Of a stretch of DNA of 64,000 bases, positions 52,924 through 62,028 are shown one piece after another. Below the pieces are notes generated by a model. That model had not been told where the DNA came from and ran no database searches. It saw only the letters and a list, made by a program, of their open reading frames with translations. Made by a program: the position numbers and the translations under genes. Origin of the DNA: Streptomyces cadmiisoli (lineage in GTDB: Bacteria; Actinomycetota; Actinomycetes; Streptomycetales; Streptomycetaceae). The stretch lies in contig NZ_CP030073.1 of assembly GCF_003261055.1 (NCBI RefSeq), positions 3,720,001 to 3,784,000 on the forward strand. Reading direction: 5' to 3'. How positions within the stretch are numbered: the stretch's first letter is position 1; each line of letters opens with the position of its first letter.

Positions 52924-54309
52924 TCACAGCTCACCCATCCGCCGGATGACGGGCGCGACCCGCTGGACGCCGTGCCGGTAGGCGCCGCGTGCGGCGCGGC
53001 GCACGATCTGCCGGACCGGGCCCGGCTCCTTGTCGTGGGCGGGGGCGCCGGGCAGCGGGCTGCCGTCCGGGCCGAGGTGGTGGCGGGCGAGGATGCCCGG
53101 CAGATAGCCGGGGGCGGTCGCGGGCGTGTAGTACGGCGTCAGGGGCGGCAGGCCGCCGGGCCGGCCGAGCAGCTTGGTGATCCGCTCGCGGGCCGCGTCG
53201 AAGGCCGTCTCGTAGGAGCCCGCCCCGGAGGAGGAGCCCCCGGCCGCGACGCCCTGCCGGTCCACCCAGTCGGCGTCGGGTTCGGGCCGGTGCCCCGCGT
53301 CTAGCTGGTCCCAGGAAGCGAGGCAGCCGGAGCCGACGAAGTGGTGGTTGCCGAGCACCTCGCGCACACCGAGGTCGGTCAGGACGACGGTGGGGATCCG
53401 GCGGTGCAGCGACTCCAGCGCGGCCGTCGAGCTGACGGTGACCAGCAGGTCGGTGCGGTCCAGGACCTCGCCCATGTTGCCGTACACCAGCTGGAAGTTG
53501 GGCGGCAGCTCACCGTGCCGCTGCGCCAGCTTCTGGTACGGCAGTTCCTCGATGTGGGTGGTGTGCTCGCCCGGCTTGGAGCGCAGCTTGAGCAGCACTT
53601 CCCGCTCGGGGTGCAGCCGGGCGTGCTGGACGAGGCGGTCCAGCAGGTAGGTGCGGTCCTTGCGGCTGTCCGGCACGGACGGCTGGGCGGCGAAGACGAC
53701 CGTGTAGGGCCTGTCCTGCGCGGAGGTGTCGGGCCCGCCGGTGTACTTGGCGCCACCGAGGAACGGCAGCGCCACCTCGGTGACCGCGGAGGAGTCGGCG
53801 CCGACCCCGTCGAAGACGGCGCGGAAGCGCTCGGCGTCCTGGCGCGAGTTGGCGAGGACGAGGTCCGCGCCGTGCCGCAGCAGCAGACCGTCGGCGAGCT
53901 TCTCGTAGACGACGCCGACGTAGCCGGTGACCACGACGGGTCGCTTCTCGCGGCCCTCCCACACGTGCGCCAGACCGTGCAGCATCGCCTGCACGCCGCC
54001 GCCGACCAGGGAGAGGACCAGGACGTCGTACGACTCCTGCGCCATCGCCCGCAGGAACTCGACGGCCGTGACCTCGCGCAGCGAGTCGGCGTGGACGCCC
54101 ACCTCGGCCAGCTGGCGGGGGGTCGGCGTGGCCCGTCCGCGCAGCAGGAATCCGTCCAGGGCGTGCGCAACTTGCGTCTCGCCTTGCGGTCCGGCTTCCA
54201 TGGACGGGCCCGGAGCGATACGGCTCGCGGTGAGCGCACCCCATTTCCAGCGGGTGTCGGAGTCCGCGAGTACTGCGATCCGCGTGGGCTTCGTTGTACT
54301 TGGTGGCAC
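52924..54309 (-). CDS. DUF6716-type putative glycosyltransferase
   Basis: A 461-residue GT-B-like protein. It starts TRIAVLADSDTRWKWGALTA, has VVVTGYVGVVYEKLADGLLLR in the first Rossmann domain, and LLKLRSKPGEHTTH and LVTVSSTAALESLHR in the second, the latter like the Ser-Ser/Thr motif of polysialyltransferase and CDP-glycerol transferase families. It likely elongates the surface polymer. GTG 54309 is chosen because TAGCGT on the minus strand ends eight bases before it; an upstream TTG at 54330 is possible. First gene of the operon running down to the GT52-like gene; divergent from the GT2 gene. Confidence 0.75.
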   Translation of the reverse strand: MPPSTTKPTRIAVLADSDTRWKWGALTASRIAPGPSMEAGPQGETQVAHALDGFLLRGRATPTPRQLAEVGVHADSLREVTAVEFLRAMAQESYDVLVLSLVGGGVQAMLHGLAHVWEGREKRPVVVTGYVGVVYEKLADGLLLRHGADLVLANSRQDAERFRAVFDGVGADSSAVTEVALPFLGGAKYTGGPDTSAQDRPYTVVFAAQPSVPDSRKDRTYLLDRLVQHARLHPEREVLLKLRSKPGEHTTHIEELPYQKLAQRHGELPPNFQLVYGNMGEVLDRTDLLVTVSSTAALESLHRRIPTVVLTDLGVREVLGNHHFVGSGCLASWDQLDAGHRPEPDADWVDRQGVAAGGSSSGAGSYETAFDAARERITKLLGRPGGLPPLTPYYTPATAPGYLPGILARHHLGPDGSPLPGAPAHDKEPGPVRQIVRRAARGAYRHGVQRVAPVIRRMGEL

Positions 54310-54423
54310 GTCCAAGACGCTAGGAAGCAATTTCTAGTTGCAGCCCAACCGCGCCTCAACGAAAAGTTAACAGAAACCCACTGAGAGCCGAACTGGCTCG
54401 CCGGAGCCCAGGAAGTACACGGG

Positions 54424-55494
54424 ATGCACCGTATGGACACATTGAGTTCACCCCCCGTACCCTCACCGGAAAGTTCCCCAGCGGGGCCGCCTCCTAGGCT
54501 TTCGCAGGTGCCAAAGCTTTCCGTGATCGTGCCGTTCTACAACGTGCAGCAATACGCCCCGGACAACTTGCGAAGCCTTCGCGCGAATGCCCGACCGGAC
54601 TTCGAGTTCATCCTGGTCGACGACAAATCGAAGGACGAAACCCCGGCGATTCTCGAACGTGCGGTCGAGGAACTCTCCGATGTCGCCCAGGTGCGCTATA
54701 TCCGCAGAGAGGAAAACGGAGGGCTGGCCACTGCCCGCAACAGCGGCCTCGATGCCGCGACCGGCGAGTACATCACCTTCCTGGACGGGGACGACTGGCT
54801 CGCCCCGGGCTATCTCGGTGAGCTGGTGACCGCCATCGAGCGGCTCGGCTGCGACTTCGTGCGCACCGACCACGTCCAGGCCACCGCCCGCGCCCGCACC
54901 GTGCACCGGGCCCCCGTCGGACGGCGCCACGAGGTGCTCGATCCGCGTGGCGCGATCCTGCCCGCCAACCGCACCACCTCCGTGGACTACGCCTACGCCT
55001 GGGCGGGCGCCTACCACCGCCGGCTGCTGGACAAGGGCGTGCTGCACTTCACCGACGGGCTGCGCACGGCCGAGGACCGGCCGTGGATCTGGAAGCTGCA
55101 CCGTGAGGCGGAGTCCTTCGCCGTGGTGAGTCTGCTCGGTGTGTTCTACCGGCGGGGTGTGGCCGGCTCGCTCACCCAGATCGGCGACGTCCGCCAGCTC
55201 GACTTCATCCGCGCCTTCGACCAGGTCGTCCAGGAGACCGCGGCGGACCGCGACGCCGACCGTCTGCTGCCCAAGGCGGTGCGTACCTACTGCGCGATCA
55301 TCGCCCACCACCTGTCGGAGATCGACAAGTTCGAACCGGCCGTGGCCAAGCAGCTGCGGGTGATGAGCGCGGCGGCGATAAAGCGTATGCCGCAGGACGC
55401 GCTCGGCGACGTGCTCGACACCATGGACCTGCGTCGTGCCTCCAAGCTGCGGCGGCTGCGGCGCCGGGTCACCACAGCGAAGGCGGCTGCCTGA
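54424..55494 (+). CDS. GT2-family glycosyltransferase
   Basis: A 356-residue inverting transferase of the GT2 family: KLSVIVPFYNVQQY, FEFILVDDKSKDET, GGLATARNSGLDAATGEYITFLDGDDW with the DxD metal motif, and RTAEDRPWIWKLHR with the catalytic Asp/Glu region. The C-terminal part is helical and basic. The ATG at 54424 has AGGAAG upstream, but the GTG at 54508 (VPKLSVIV) is eight bases past TAGGCT and may be the true leaderless start. The stop overlaps the next gene's ATG (TGATG). It probably adds a hexose to the polymer or its linkage unit. Confidence 0.85.
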   Translation: MHRMDTLSSPPVPSPESSPAGPPPRLSQVPKLSVIVPFYNVQQYAPDNLRSLRANARPDFEFILVDDKSKDETPAILERAVEELSDVAQVRYIRREENGGLATARNSGLDAATGEYITFLDGDDWLAPGYLGELVTAIERLGCDFVRTDHVQATARARTVHRAPVGRRHEVLDPRGAILPANRTTSVDYAYAWAGAYHRRLLDKGVLHFTDGLRTAEDRPWIWKLHREAESFAVVSLLGVFYRRGVAGSLTQIGDVRQLDFIRAFDQVVQETAADRDADRLLPKAVRTYCAIIAHHLSEIDKFEPAVAKQLRVMSAAAIKRMPQDALGDVLDTMDLRRASKLRRLRRRVTTAKAAA

Positions 55495-56825
55495 TGTCCC
55501 GTACCACCCAGATCTTCTGCGTCTCGACGCTGTACGGCGCCGCCACGCTGGCCGCCGCGATCGACTCGGGCTGCTTCACCGAGGCGGACCGGCGCGTGCT
55601 GTTGGTGTTCAACAACTCGACCACGCCGGAGACCACCCCGGCCGTCGACGAGATGCCGGGCTTCGGCATGCTGCGCGACCACTTCGACGACGTCCTGTCG
55701 TACAACGAGGCGATCCGGCCCTTCCACCCCGGTGCCTGGGCGCCGCGTCCCGACGACCTGCCGCTGTTCGAGCGCTATCTGCGGCTGCTGTGGGGCCTGG
55801 GCGACGACCGGGTGGAACTGGTCATGGAGTCCATCCAGGTCAACCCCGCCCTCGGGCTGGCGCAGATCTTCACCGGCGCCCCGGTCGAGGTGTACGCCGA
55901 CGGCCTGATGAGCTACGGCCCCACGCGCAACAAGCTCGACCCGCTGGTCGGCACCCGGGTGCGGCGGCTGCTCCACCTGGACCTGGTGCCGGGGCTCAGG
56001 CCGCTGCTGCTGACCGAGTTCGAGGTGCCGGCCCAGGTGGTGCCGACGGAGGCCTTCCTGAAGGTGATGAGCGGGCTCACCGGCGCGGCCGGCGAACTGC
56101 CCGCGCTGCCGGACGGCGCCGCTCTGCTGCTCGGCCAGTACCTGTCCGCGCTGAACATCCTCTCCCCCGCCGAGGAGGAGGACCTGCACGTGCGGATGAT
56201 GCGGGGGGCGGTGGCCCGCGGGCACCGCTCCATCGTGTTCAAGCCGCACCCGACCGCGCCGGCCCGCTACAGCCGCGCCCTGGAGGCCGAGGCCGGCAAG
56301 CTCGGCGTGGACCTCACGGTCCTGGACACCCCGGTGCTCGCCGAGGTGCTGTTCGCCAAGGCCCGCCCCGCGCTGGTCGTCGGCTGCTTCTCGACGGCGC
56401 TGTTCACCGCGTCCGCGTTCTACGACCTGCCGGTGGCCCGGATCGGCACCGCTCCGCTGCTGGACCGGCTCACCCCCTACCAGAACAGCAACCGCCTGCC
56501 GGTGACGCTGGCCGACGCGCTGCTGCCGGACCTGGAGGAGCGCAAGGGCGAGGAGCAGGTCGCGGACGCGCTGGTGGGCGGCCTGGCCGAGGCGGTCGGC
56601 TTCACCATGCAGCCGCAGATCCAGGCGGAGCTCAGGCCCGCGGCGGAGCGCTTTCTGTCCACGCATCTCGGGCCGCGCACCCAGCGCTACTTCAAGAAGC
56701 GCCGGCTCACCTCGCTGGGCCTGCCGGGCGGTATCCCGGAGCGGCTGTCGTTCCTGCCGCACAACTCGGCCGCGCGCCGGGTGGTCCGGCGGGCGCGGGC
56801 GCTGAAGAAGGCGGTGCGCCGCTGA
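55494..56825 (+). CDS. Polysialyltransferase-family protein
   Basis: A 443-residue GT-B enzyme of the alpha-2,8-polysialyltransferase (GT38-like) kind. It starts TTQIFCVSTLYGAATLAAAI; VEVYADGLMSYG carries the acidic-Gly motif, IVFKPHPTAP the HP motif and VVGCFSTALFTASAF the Ser-Thr motif that contacts CMP. Such enzymes extend chains of nonulosonic acid from CMP-activated donors, matching the CMP transferase encoded nearby. The C terminus is strongly basic (RRVVRRARALKKAVRR), suggesting peripheral membrane contact. Translation is coupled to the GT2 gene by a one-base overlap. Confidence 0.8.
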   Translation: MSRTTQIFCVSTLYGAATLAAAIDSGCFTEADRRVLLVFNNSTTPETTPAVDEMPGFGMLRDHFDDVLSYNEAIRPFHPGAWAPRPDDLPLFERYLRLLWGLGDDRVELVMESIQVNPALGLAQIFTGAPVEVYADGLMSYGPTRNKLDPLVGTRVRRLLHLDLVPGLRPLLLTEFEVPAQVVPTEAFLKVMSGLTGAAGELPALPDGAALLLGQYLSALNILSPAEEEDLHVRMMRGAVARGHRSIVFKPHPTAPARYSRALEAEAGKLGVDLTVLDTPVLAEVLFAKARPALVVGCFSTALFTASAFYDLPVARIGTAPLLDRLTPYQNSNRLPVTLADALLPDLEERKGEEQVADALVGGLAEAVGFTMQPQIQAELRPAAERFLSTHLGPRTQRYFKKRRLTSLGLPGGIPERLSFLPHNSAARRVVRRARALKKAVRR

Positions 56826-56851
56826 GCGCGGCCGTGCGGACGGGGTGAGAC

Positions 56852-56885
56852 CGGCGGGTGGGCCACGGGCGTGGTCCACCCGCCG
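56852..56885. terminator. Terminator after the polysialyltransferase gene
   Basis: CGGCGGGTGG plus CCAC pairs with GTGG plus CCACCCGCCG across 56852-56885 with one bulge and a short loop, 27 bases after the stop. Confidence 0.65.
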
Positions 56886-57043
56886 TGTCCGTTCGGTCAC
56901 CGGGCTCCGGCTGTGCACAGGGCTTCGGCGAAGAGCAGATGAACAGCCGGGAACAATCGAACAGGCCGGTCGTGCGGGTGCCTACGATCACGCAATCGCG
57001 CACCAGGTCCTCGGCACCACCTCAACCGATCCGTGAGGCCACC

Positions 57044-58039
57044 ATGACGAACCTCGGCCGGCTCTACTCCCTCCTGGACGACGTCCGGCTCCCGGACGAC
57101 CTGCCCTACACCCAGGTGAGCTCGTGGGAACTGAAGTTCCTCTACCTGCTGGGCCGGCATCACCTCACGGGCGAGGACCGGCTGGTCGAACTGGGGTCCG
57201 GCGGGGGCGGCTCGACGTACGCGCTGGCCCTCGGGCTCCAGCAGAGCCCGGTGTTCGACGAGAAGACGGGGCGGCTGCACGCGTACGACTTCTTCCGGGT
57301 CGGCAAGGGCACCTTCGCCACGGAGAAGTTCTTCGACGCCGGCAAGGCGCCCGAGGGCGACAACTCGTTCCTGGAGGAGTTCCGGGGGCGTATGGAGCCG
57401 TTTCTGCCCTTCCTGGAGATCCACGCCGGTGACCTGTGGCAGACCTCCGACCCCGGCGACCGTTCGCCGGTCGAGTTCCTGCACATCGACATAGCCAAGA
57501 CGCCCCGTGTGTTCAAGTGCGTCAGCGAGCGGTTCCTGACCCGGCTGCGGCCCGGGTCGGTCGTCCTCCACCAGGACTTCGCCGGACCGCGGCTGCCGTG
57601 GCTGCACTACAGCACGGGCGCCCTGCTGCCGTACATCGAGATCGCCGGCCCGCCGATCCGCTCCACCCTCGCCTTCGAGGTCACCGCGCCCGTCCCGCGC
57701 GACGTGCTCACGGCCATCAGCGAGGACAGCTTCTCCTACGAGCGGAAGCTGGAGCTGATCTCCGCCGTGCAGGAGCGCGTCGACCGCGACCACACCGGCG
57801 GTATCCCGTTCCGGTCCGTGCTGGAGCTGGCCAAGGCGTACGTCGCCCACTACGACGGCCGGCACAAGCAGGCCTGGGCCATCGCCAAGCCGCTGGCCTC
57901 GGACGAGTACCTCGCCCGCACCCGCGCCGACCACTTCGCGCAGCTGCGGAAGGCCTACGAGCAGGACCGCCGCTCGAACGGCGGCGGCTCCGCGCTGTCC
58001 CGGGTCAAGCGGCTGGTCCGCAGGGCCGTGCGCGCCTGA
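57044..58039 (+). CDS. Class I SAM-dependent methyltransferase-like protein
   Basis: A 331-residue protein with a SAM-binding motif DRLVELGSGGGGSTYALAL (about 46-64) and a late acidic strand FLHIDIAKTPRVFK with Asp, then VVLHQDFAG, as in TylF/MTase_24-type sugar methyltransferases that use a metal-binding Asp pair. It may methylate a sugar of the polymer. Residues after about 240 are a helical extension ending in a basic tail. GAGG lies six bases before the ATG at 57044. It is a single-gene unit between the polysialyltransferase and the GT8 fusion, in the same cluster. Confidence 0.72.
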   Translation: MTNLGRLYSLLDDVRLPDDLPYTQVSSWELKFLYLLGRHHLTGEDRLVELGSGGGGSTYALALGLQQSPVFDEKTGRLHAYDFFRVGKGTFATEKFFDAGKAPEGDNSFLEEFRGRMEPFLPFLEIHAGDLWQTSDPGDRSPVEFLHIDIAKTPRVFKCVSERFLTRLRPGSVVLHQDFAGPRLPWLHYSTGALLPYIEIAGPPIRSTLAFEVTAPVPRDVLTAISEDSFSYERKLELISAVQERVDRDHTGGIPFRSVLELAKAYVAHYDGRHKQAWAIAKPLASDEYLARTRADHFAQLRKAYEQDRRSNGGGSALSRVKRLVRRAVRA

Positions 58040-58076
58040 ACCGGGGTCCGCGCCCCCTCGCGTCCGAAGGGGCCGC

Positions 58077-58108
58077 CCGGCCGGGACCTCGGCGTCGGTC
58101 CCGGCCGG
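58077..58108. terminator. Bidirectional terminator
   Basis: CCGGCCGGGAC (58077-58087) pairs with GTCCCGGCCGG (58098-58108) between the convergent methyltransferase and GT8-fusion genes. Confidence 0.7.
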
Positions 58109-58126
58109 ACGGCCTCCCGTCGTGGG

Positions 58127-60481
58127 TCAGCCGCCGAGGACGGCGCGCAGGTCCGCCGCGTTCGCCTGGGTGATCCGCCACAGCTCCTGCTGCCTGCCGT
58201 GCACGTCGGCGACGGTCTTGGCGTGGTCGGCGAGCAGATCGCGGGAGCGCTCCACCAGCACGTCGGCCAGGTTCCGGTCGTGCACGGACACGCCCCACTC
58301 GGGACGCTCGATGTCGCGCAGGAAGTACGCCATCTTCGGGTGCGAGATCAGGCTGATGATCGGTGTGCCGCAGCCGAAGGGGATCATGCCGGCGTGGCCG
58401 CGCATGCCGATGACGAGCCGGGTGCGCGCGTACAGGTCGCGGATCTCGTCGTTCTCGAAGTCGTACATCGGGATGACGGGCATCGAGACGCCGTGCTCGC
58501 GGCGCAGGTCGAACGCGATCTTCTCGTCGTCCAGTGAGTGCGCCACGCACTGCACGTCGCCGAGGTCGCCCAGCTCCCGCACGGCCCTGGCCATCTGCTC
58601 CAGGAAGTAGCCGTAGTCGTGGCCGAAGCGCAGGGAGGCGCGGTCGTAGGCGGCGTTGACGAGGATCGTGTCGTCGCGCTTGACCGGGTCCTGCCAGTTC
58701 GCGACGAGCTGGCGGGTGACCGTGGTCGGGCAGGGCTGGAAGCGCACCTTGTCGTGCAGGTGCGACGGGAGCATCGCCCGCACCTTCTCGATCGAGCCGT
58801 GGTTGCGCAGCCCGAAGAACGCGGAGCGCTCGACGAGCAGCCGCAGCGAGTCCCGGAACCGCTGCGCGCGGTAGGACTGGCCGTCGAAGGCGTTGAAGCC
58901 GACGGCGTAGACCGCGATCGGCACGTCGATCCGGCTCATCAGCTCGTCGGGGACGTTCCACTGCCAGGCGCTGTTGCCGTTCGGCATGGTGTCCGGGATG
59001 AACAGACCGCCGCCGCCGATCACCAGTCCGCGGCGGGCGTTGACGCGCTCCAGCGCCGGCTCGTCGAACAGCCGGTGGGCGTGCACGGAGTGCCAGCGGC
59101 GGTTGGTGGTGTCGGGGTCGAAGGCGAGCCGCACGCTCTCGGGGAGCAGCTTGTCGCCCGCGTTGCCCTGCCGGTCCATGTAGAAGGCGACGTGCGCGAG
59201 CTGGTCGGCGGGGCTGCCCTGCTGCTGGGCGGGGACGCCGATGGTGCGCTGGTGCCAGATGCGGCTCGCGCGGTGCGTCGGGTCGACGGTCAGGCCCTGG
59301 AGGGCGTACTGCTGCGCGGCGCCGTCGTCGCCGTGCACCCAGGAGACCTGGGCTAGCCGGGCGAAGGCCGTGGCGGCGCGGTTGGGCGCGGAGGTGGCCA
59401 GCAGCAGCTGGGCCCGGGCCTCCTCGTAGCGGGAGACGCTCATCAGGGCGTGGCCGTACACCTCGTGCGGCCAGGCCTCGTCGATGGGGATGTGGACGCG
59501 CTCCATGATCTCGACCGCGGACTGGTAGTCGCCCTTGGCGATGTGCGCGTGGGCGACCCGGCGTGCGGTGTCGACGTGGCCGGTGCGCTCCACGTGCGGG
59601 GTGCCGAAGTGGATCAGCAGGTCCTGGTGCATCGTGCCGCCGCCGCCGAGGTAGGCGGCCTGCAGGTCGGCGTCGCTCAGGTCGAACTCGCGCCAGCGCT
59701 CCTGCGCCAGGTCGTAGCCGGCCTCGCCGCCCTGCCAGGGCTTGTGGCGGCCGGTGAAGTGCAGGATCGCGGTGTCCTCGGGGACCGGGAGGTCGCCGGA
59801 CAGCCGCCGCTTGACGAAGTTGTACCGCGCGTCGAGGCGGACGAAGTCACCGTCGAGGACGGCGTTGAGGATGCCCTGGTCGTGCTTGTCGAGCTCGTAG
59901 GAGCCGCTGCGTCCGACCTGGTCGATCCTCGCGTAGAACTCGTCGCTCAGGTATTCCTTCTGAATGACGAGCAGGCCGCTGTTGAGCTTGTGCCGGCCGT
60001 AGAAGAACTGCGGTACGGCGGCGAGTCCCTCGCGCAGCGACAGCAGTTCCGCGAGCGAATCGAGGACCACCATGTCGGTGTCCAGGGTGATCACGGTGTC
60101 GTAGTCGCGGATCTTGAAGACGTCGAGGATGAAGTACGCCTTGCGGACCAGGTAGTTGTCCTGGTCGCCCTTGGCGTAGGAGTCGTAGTGGTCGGCGTCG
60201 ACGCGGCGGAAGCTCACCCGCGGGTGCAGGGCGCGGATGCGGGCCACGGAGGACGGCTTGAGGTCGTCGTGCAGGACGATGAAGTCCTCGCAGACACCCG
60301 GGTTGGACAGGGCCAGGGAGCGCAGCAGGACGAGGAAGCCGGGCAGGTAGTTCTCGTCGACGAAGCTGGCGAAGGCGATACGGCGCTTGCCGGTGAGGGC
60401 GCGGGCCGAACCCTCGTCCGAGGCGGGCGCCGCGGTGCGGGCCGTCGCGGGGACGGGGGACGATATGTGGGTCGCGGTCAT
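58127..60481 (-). CDS. GT8 glycosyltransferase-TPR-polysaccharide pyruvyltransferase fusion
   Basis: A 784-residue three-part protein. Residues about 33-285 are a GT8 (glycogenin/LPS galactosyltransferase-like) domain: RIAFASFVDENYLPGFLVLL, DTVITLDTDMVV with the DxD metal site, KLNSGLLVIQK, KHDQGILN and AILHFTGRHKPW. Residues about 300-410 are helical TPR-like repeats. Residues about 430-784 resemble polysaccharide pyruvyltransferases: MDRQGNAGDKLLP, GLVIGGGGLFIP, VIGMRGHAGMIPFGCGTPIISL. It could add a hexose and then a pyruvyl ketal or another group to the polymer. The ATG overlaps the stop of the upstream GT29-like gene by four bases, so they are coupled. Confidence 0.83.
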   Translation of the reverse strand: MTATHISSPVPATARTAAPASDEGSARALTGKRRIAFASFVDENYLPGFLVLLRSLALSNPGVCEDFIVLHDDLKPSSVARIRALHPRVSFRRVDADHYDSYAKGDQDNYLVRKAYFILDVFKIRDYDTVITLDTDMVVLDSLAELLSLREGLAAVPQFFYGRHKLNSGLLVIQKEYLSDEFYARIDQVGRSGSYELDKHDQGILNAVLDGDFVRLDARYNFVKRRLSGDLPVPEDTAILHFTGRHKPWQGGEAGYDLAQERWREFDLSDADLQAAYLGGGGTMHQDLLIHFGTPHVERTGHVDTARRVAHAHIAKGDYQSAVEIMERVHIPIDEAWPHEVYGHALMSVSRYEEARAQLLLATSAPNRAATAFARLAQVSWVHGDDGAAQQYALQGLTVDPTHRASRIWHQRTIGVPAQQQGSPADQLAHVAFYMDRQGNAGDKLLPESVRLAFDPDTTNRRWHSVHAHRLFDEPALERVNARRGLVIGGGGLFIPDTMPNGNSAWQWNVPDELMSRIDVPIAVYAVGFNAFDGQSYRAQRFRDSLRLLVERSAFFGLRNHGSIEKVRAMLPSHLHDKVRFQPCPTTVTRQLVANWQDPVKRDDTILVNAAYDRASLRFGHDYGYFLEQMARAVRELGDLGDVQCVAHSLDDEKIAFDLRREHGVSMPVIPMYDFENDEIRDLYARTRLVIGMRGHAGMIPFGCGTPIISLISHPKMAYFLRDIERPEWGVSVHDRNLADVLVERSRDLLADHAKTVADVHGRQQELWRITQANAADLRAVLGG

Positions 60482-61983
60482 CGCAGGGAGATCCTCATGC
60501 CGGAGACGCTCTGGGCCCGTTCCATGACCCACGCCTTCTCGCTGGTGTATTCGTGGACGGACGTGATCGGCATCTTCATCGCGGCGTCGATGCGGTAGGC
60601 ACCGCTCTCGTAGAAGTCGAAGCCGATCAGGTCGAGGGTCGGGCTGACGTCGAGGAAGTCGAGCAGCCAGAGCATGTTGAAGCCGGAGGTCGGGATCGCG
60701 GGCCAGACGTCGTTGCCCAGCTTGCCGATGTTCCGCAACGGCCAGCGCAGCGACTCGTCACCGAGGAACTTCTGCGCGCCCGGCACGAGGCGGTTGCGCA
60801 GGGAGTACTTCCAGTCGTTGGAGATGCCGCCGAAGACCAGCCGGATGTCGACGGGCCGGTCCCAGTTGAAGCCGTGCTTGTGGATCGAGACGTGGATGTC
60901 GGTCCGCTTGCCGGTGTGCACCGCGTCGATCTTGTACGAGTTGAAGCGCACGACCAGGTCGTAGCCGTCGATCTCGGCGCCCTTGCCGCTCTCGCCGACC
61001 TTGCCGGAGTTGGCGACGAGGCAGATCGACTTCCCGGCGACCTTGTTGCGGAACTCGCCGAGGCTGATCCATTGCAGACCGCCGAACAGCGGGTCGTCCA
61101 GCGGGCCGCGCATCCGGTTGCGGCGCTGCTCGGCGAACAGGGCGATCGCCTGGGTCAGTTCGGGCGTGGGGCGGTGCTGGGCGCTGGTGCTCAGATCCAG
61201 GTAGTGGCCGAGCGCCTCCTGGAACTCCTGCTCGGGGGCTTCGGCGCGGTCCAGCGCGACGAGCGCTCCCACGAGCCGGGCCCGGGCGCCGTCCCAGTCG
61301 CCGGCGGAGTGCGTCTGCAGGCCGTCCGCCCACACGTCGGTGGCGGGGCCCGCGGCGAACGCGGCGGAGTCGGGGACGGTCCGCTGGAGCAGGGTGAGCA
61401 GCTCGCCGCGCCGCTCCTGGGCGGTGCGCAGGCCGGCGACCTTGGACCGGACGCCGAAGCCGTCCTCCTGGGTGAGGCCGAGATAGCGGTCGAACGCCTC
61501 GACGGCGGCGTCCGGGCGGCCCATGGCCTCCAGCAGCCGGCCCCGCAGCCGCCAGCCGGCCCGGGAGTTCTTGCGCTGCGACAGCACCGTGTCGTTGATC
61601 AGCAGGGCCAGGTTCAGCTCGTCGTCGTAGCCGCAGTCCAGGGCCTTGTTCGCGACGCCGAGGAGCGCGTCGAGGAGTTCGTTGCTCAGTGTGCCGCCGG
61701 TGACGGCCTTGGCACCACGTCTGATCAGGCCGCTCGCACCCGTGGCGGCCGGCTGGGCCTGCTCCTGCGTCGCCCAGAGTGCGAGCAGTTCGCGCAGTTT
61801 CTCGGCCAGGGCTATTCGCCGCTTGTCGAGGCTGCCCACGAGTTTGCCGCTGTGCACGGCGCACGCGCGCAAGCAGTCCTCCAGCTCGGCCGGGGTCACC
61901 TGCGCGGTGGGCGGCCCGGCGTCAGTGGTCGCCGATGCCGGGTCCCCTGTTCGGGAACGGGACCATCTGCTGCGAACCGTCAT
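60478..61983 (-). CDS. TPR protein with GT29-type sialyltransferase domain
   Basis: A 501-residue protein. Residues about 90-300 are helical repeats of TPR type (LEAMGRPDAAVEAFDRYL). The C-terminal 190 residues show eukaryote-type sialylmotifs. Motif L lies at about 318-348 (SICLVANSGKV with the Asn-Ser-Gly, then AEIDGYDLVVRFN). Motif S lies at about 426-453 (PTSGFNMLWLLDFLD, then LDLIGFDFYE), and a late His in SVHEYTSEK stands where motif VS/III should be. It therefore probably transfers a CMP-nonulosonic acid. GGAG lies five bases before the ATG. It shares an operon with the GT8 fusion. No signal peptide or membrane anchor is seen. Confidence 0.82.
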   Translation of the reverse strand: MTVRSRWSRSRTGDPASATTDAGPPTAQVTPAELEDCLRACAVHSGKLVGSLDKRRIALAEKLRELLALWATQEQAQPAATGASGLIRRGAKAVTGGTLSNELLDALLGVANKALDCGYDDELNLALLINDTVLSQRKNSRAGWRLRGRLLEAMGRPDAAVEAFDRYLGLTQEDGFGVRSKVAGLRTAQERRGELLTLLQRTVPDSAAFAAGPATDVWADGLQTHSAGDWDGARARLVGALVALDRAEAPEQEFQEALGHYLDLSTSAQHRPTPELTQAIALFAEQRRNRMRGPLDDPLFGGLQWISLGEFRNKVAGKSICLVANSGKVGESGKGAEIDGYDLVVRFNSYKIDAVHTGKRTDIHVSIHKHGFNWDRPVDIRLVFGGISNDWKYSLRNRLVPGAQKFLGDESLRWPLRNIGKLGNDVWPAIPTSGFNMLWLLDFLDVSPTLDLIGFDFYESGAYRIDAAMKMPITSVHEYTSEKAWVMERAQSVSGMRISLR

Positions 61984-62010
61984 GGTGCTCCTGCTCTGGA
62001 TGGGACGACG

Positions 62011-62028
62011 CAGGCAGATATCTGCCTG
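62011..62028. promoter_or_regulatory. 18-bp perfect palindrome upstream of the GT29/GT8 operon
   Basis: CAGGCAGATATCTGCCTG lies 28 bases upstream of the GT29-like start (minus strand), just downstream of an A/T-rich promoter-like stretch (TACTGT near 62050 on the minus strand). It could be a dimeric repressor site or an mRNA 5' hairpin. Confidence 0.55.
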
